From Gemmatimonadota bacterium (GTDB taxonomy: Bacteria; Gemmatimonadota; Gemmatimonadetes; Gemmatimonadales; Gemmatimonadaceae), in the NCBI GenBank assembly GCA_003222065.1, contig QHUV01000365.1, positions 1-6,383 on the forward strand: 6,383 nucleotides of DNA. The letters run 5' to 3'. Each line of letters begins with the position of its first letter. Positions within the stretch are counted from its first letter, which is position 1. Under the pieces are notes generated by a model that searched no databases, was not told the origin of the DNA, and saw nothing but the letters and a program-made list of their open reading frames with translations. This document shows, piece after piece, positions 6,164 through 6,383 of the stretch. A program made the translations under genes and the position numbers.

Positions 6164-6383
6164 TACTTCCTCTCTATTCGGACGAGGCGCGTTAGGCTGG
6201 TGCCCTCGGGCACGGTTGCATCCGCCGGCGGGTTGTAGAGCTCCGTCGCGTTGACGGGTCGGGACCAAGTCTGCACCGGCATCGGAAGATCCGGAACCAC
6301 CCACTCGTCGCGCTCGTACACGAGGCTGCCGTTCCGGTCGCTCGTCCAGAGCCGGCCCGCCGCGAATGTGCCCGCCGGCACGG
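6163..6383 (-). CDS. C-terminal end of an unidentified protein (partial)
   Basis: The last ~73 residues of a gene whose start lies beyond the right edge; the TAG stop is at 6163-6165. The first in-window candidate start is a GTG at 6379-6381, which is probably an internal Val codon because the frame is open to the edge. The visible sequence (AAGRLWTSDRNGSLVYERDEWVV... WSRPVNATELYNPPADATVPEGTSLTRLVRIERK) is soluble, with three Trp, and has no motif I recognise. G+C-rich third positions and convergent placement only 4 bp from the lactonase stop support a real coding frame. No function is proposed. Confidence 0.6.
   Translation of the reverse strand, partial: VPAGTFAAGRLWTSDRNGSLVYERDEWVVPDLPMPVQTWSRPVNATELYNPPADATVPEGTSLTRLVRIERK

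Noticed and set aside
1322..6245. Frequent GAGCTC hexamers (about eight)
   Set aside because: It is readily explained by preferred Glu-Leu codons (GAG CTC) and base composition; no positional pattern.

Overview
The window is dense, G+C-rich (roughly 60-65% by eye) bacterial chromosome with eight protein genes, two of them exported and one cut off by the right edge. No rRNA, tRNA, transposase, phage or CRISPR signal was seen. Gene content (a LIC_10091-type protein, a DUF2127 membrane protein, a Tat-exported beta-propeller lactonase, a DDAH-type hydrolase) and an intergenic array of CTAG-containing heptamers suggest a soil or environmental lineage such as Gemmatimonadota. That placement is an inference from gene style and is tentative.

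Left block (1-1378, minus strand): a DDAH/amidinotransferase-superfamily hydrolase is followed 28 bp later by a secreted protein with two DUF3761-like motifs separated by a Lys/Ala/Ser/Thr-rich linker. The spacing suggests one transcript. The 128 bp upstream of the hydrolase also lies upstream of a plus-strand DUF2127 membrane protein (1507-2055). It contains an 80 bp inverted array of 7-bp units (1385-1464).

Centre (2009-4659, minus strand): a CoA-acylating methylmalonate-semialdehyde dehydrogenase (mmsA) overlaps by ATGA a secreted or lipoprotein-like LIC_10091-family protein, so the two should be translationally coupled. mmsA has a good sigma70-type promoter placed so close to its ATG that the mRNA is predicted to be leaderless. 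The LIC_10091-type gene overlaps the 3' end of the DUF2127 gene by 47 bp in convergent orientation.

Right block (4746-6158, plus strand): a 75-residue zinc-ribbon protein with a strong ribosome binding site is followed after 6 bp by a Tat-signal lactonase of the 6-phosphogluconolactonase (PF10282) family. Only 4 bp beyond its stop lies the stop of a convergent minus-strand gene whose N-terminal part is outside the window.

No gene cluster here amounts to a recognisable new defence, secretion or biosynthetic system. The most unusual signals are at the DNA-word level: the heptamer inverted array, and a recurring octamer GCCTAACG (five copies in 6.4 kb, three of them extended to GCCTAACGCG) that runs through unrelated genes and uses rare codons in places.
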